Below are positions 11,505 through 11,931 of a stretch of DNA of 11,931 nt, piece after piece (position 1 is the stretch's first letter; every line of letters starts with the position of its first letter). The notes beneath the pieces are model-generated. The model was given only the letters and a program-made list of their open reading frames with translations, ran no database searches and had not been told where the DNA came from. The stretch is from DATBMY01 sp036554605 (lineage in GTDB: Bacteria > Acidobacteriota > Blastocatellia > UBA7656): the NCBI GenBank assembly GCA_036554605.1, contig DATBMY010000338.1, forward strand, positions 1 through 11,931, written 5' to 3'. A program made the translations under genes and the position numbers.

Positions 11505-11931
11505 CTATCTGGGAGCAACCATCTTTCCAGCCCTGTCCGTATCGCGCTCCGTCGAATTTGCGTCGAACAGGTAATCACGCACGTTTATGTCCATCTGCTC
11601 GGCCGCAAGCTCTATGGCCTCGCCGACCTCGCGGCGGTTGAAGCGGTGTTCGCGCGCGAGGCTCTTTTCGACCAGTTTCCTTACGCGCTTCTGCGTCTTG
11701 GTGAGCCAGCGGCTTATCGTCGCTTCGTGCACGTTGAAGAGCTGGCCTATCTCGCGCAGCGTCATCTCATCGTAATAATAGTAAGCAAGCAGCAGTCGCT
11801 CGCGATCTTCCAGCTCGCCGAGCGCCCGCTTGAGCGCGTCGGCCACTGCCTCGCGATACCGCTCGCGTATGAAGCCGATCTCGCTTGTCGTTTCGCGCCC
11901 CGGATTATCATTGGCGCGGACCAGCCGGTCC
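11505..11931 (-). CDS. ECF-like sigma-70 family RNA polymerase sigma factor (C-terminal part)
   Basis: The frame stays open to the right window edge, so about 142 C-terminal residues are seen and the N-terminus is missing. The first part, ...ETTSEIGFIRERYREAVADALKRALGELEDRERLLLAYYYYDEMTLREIGQLFNVHEATISRWLTKTQKRVRKLVE, is a sigma region 4. ELEDRERLLLAYYYYDEMTLREIGQLF corresponds to region 4.1, and NVHEATISRWLTKTQKRVRKL is the -35-reading helix-turn-helix of region 4.2. The VHEATISRWL form resembles ECF-type factors common in Myxococcota and related soil bacteria. About 45 further residues follow, charged and not obviously domain-like (EVGEAIELAAEQMDINVRDYLFDANSTERD...), longer than a minimal ECF tail. 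The zinc-finger anti-sigma gene lies immediately downstream, making them a regulatory pair. A GTG at 11846 is internal, not a start. Region 2 cannot be seen. Confidence 0.85.
   Translation of the reverse strand, partial: DRLVRANDNPGRETTSEIGFIRERYREAVADALKRALGELEDRERLLLAYYYYDEMTLREIGQLFNVHEATISRWLTKTQKRVRKLVEKSLAREHRFNRREVGEAIELAAEQMDINVRDYLFDANSTERDTDRAGKMVAPR

Overview
The window is GC-rich and densely coded, with short gaps. It reads as a chromosomal segment of a free-living bacterium. My best guess is Acidobacteriota, perhaps Blastocatellia. The reasons are bacillithiol genes (bshA, bshB1) outside a Firmicute-like context, an ECF sigma factor with a zinc-finger anti-sigma, a CarH-type B12 photoreceptor and F420-family enzymes, all with high-GC codon use. 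No rRNA or phylogenetic marker is present, so this assignment is an inference. I see no CRISPR array, tRNA, rRNA, insertion sequence or phage gene.

Layout, left to right. At 1-187 (-) is the 5' end of an alpha/beta hydrolase of the KANL3/Tex30 type. It diverges from murB (239-1384, +), the peptidoglycan precursor reductase. murB converges, across 5 bases, with a bacillithiol pair on the minus strand: bshB1 (2629-3372) followed by bshA (1390-2565). A 231-base gap then leads into a plus-strand gene (3607-4092) for a secreted protein with an SH3/LSm-like fold and glycine-zipper segments. Its upstream region carries a very good sigma-54 (-24/-12) promoter. Two small F420-family enzymes follow: a Ddn-like protein (4231-4572) and a Rv1155-like PPOX protein (4645-5049).

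The minus strand then carries, in transcription order, a CarH/LitR-type MerR-B12 photoreceptor (8398-9327), an SRPBCC protein (7915-8376) and a large GNAT plus NDP-forming acyl-CoA synthetase fusion (5156-7834). Divergent from carH is a secreted FAS1 (fasciclin) protein (9551-10042). Between carH and the fasciclin gene lies a perfect 17-bp inverted repeat. It covers the -35 box of a near-consensus promoter facing the fasciclin gene and sits 3 bp upstream of a second promoter facing carH. This is the clearest candidate system in the window: a light- and cobalamin-responsive switch predicted to control a fasciclin protein and an SRPBCC protein, probably as part of a photo-oxidative stress response. 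A strong terminator closes the fasciclin unit. The right end holds a membrane anti-sigma factor (10139-11440, -) and the 3' part of its ECF-like sigma factor (11505-11931, -).

Several intergenic gaps (2566-2628, 5050-5155, 7838-7914) contain short degenerate repeats with a 7-base period. In two of them the repeats also form inverted repeats. A fourth gap (4111-4194) holds a different, longer imperfect inverted repeat. Three minus-strand genes have a -10 box only 9-11 bases before the ATG and no Shine-Dalgarno sequence, which suggests leaderless transcripts.
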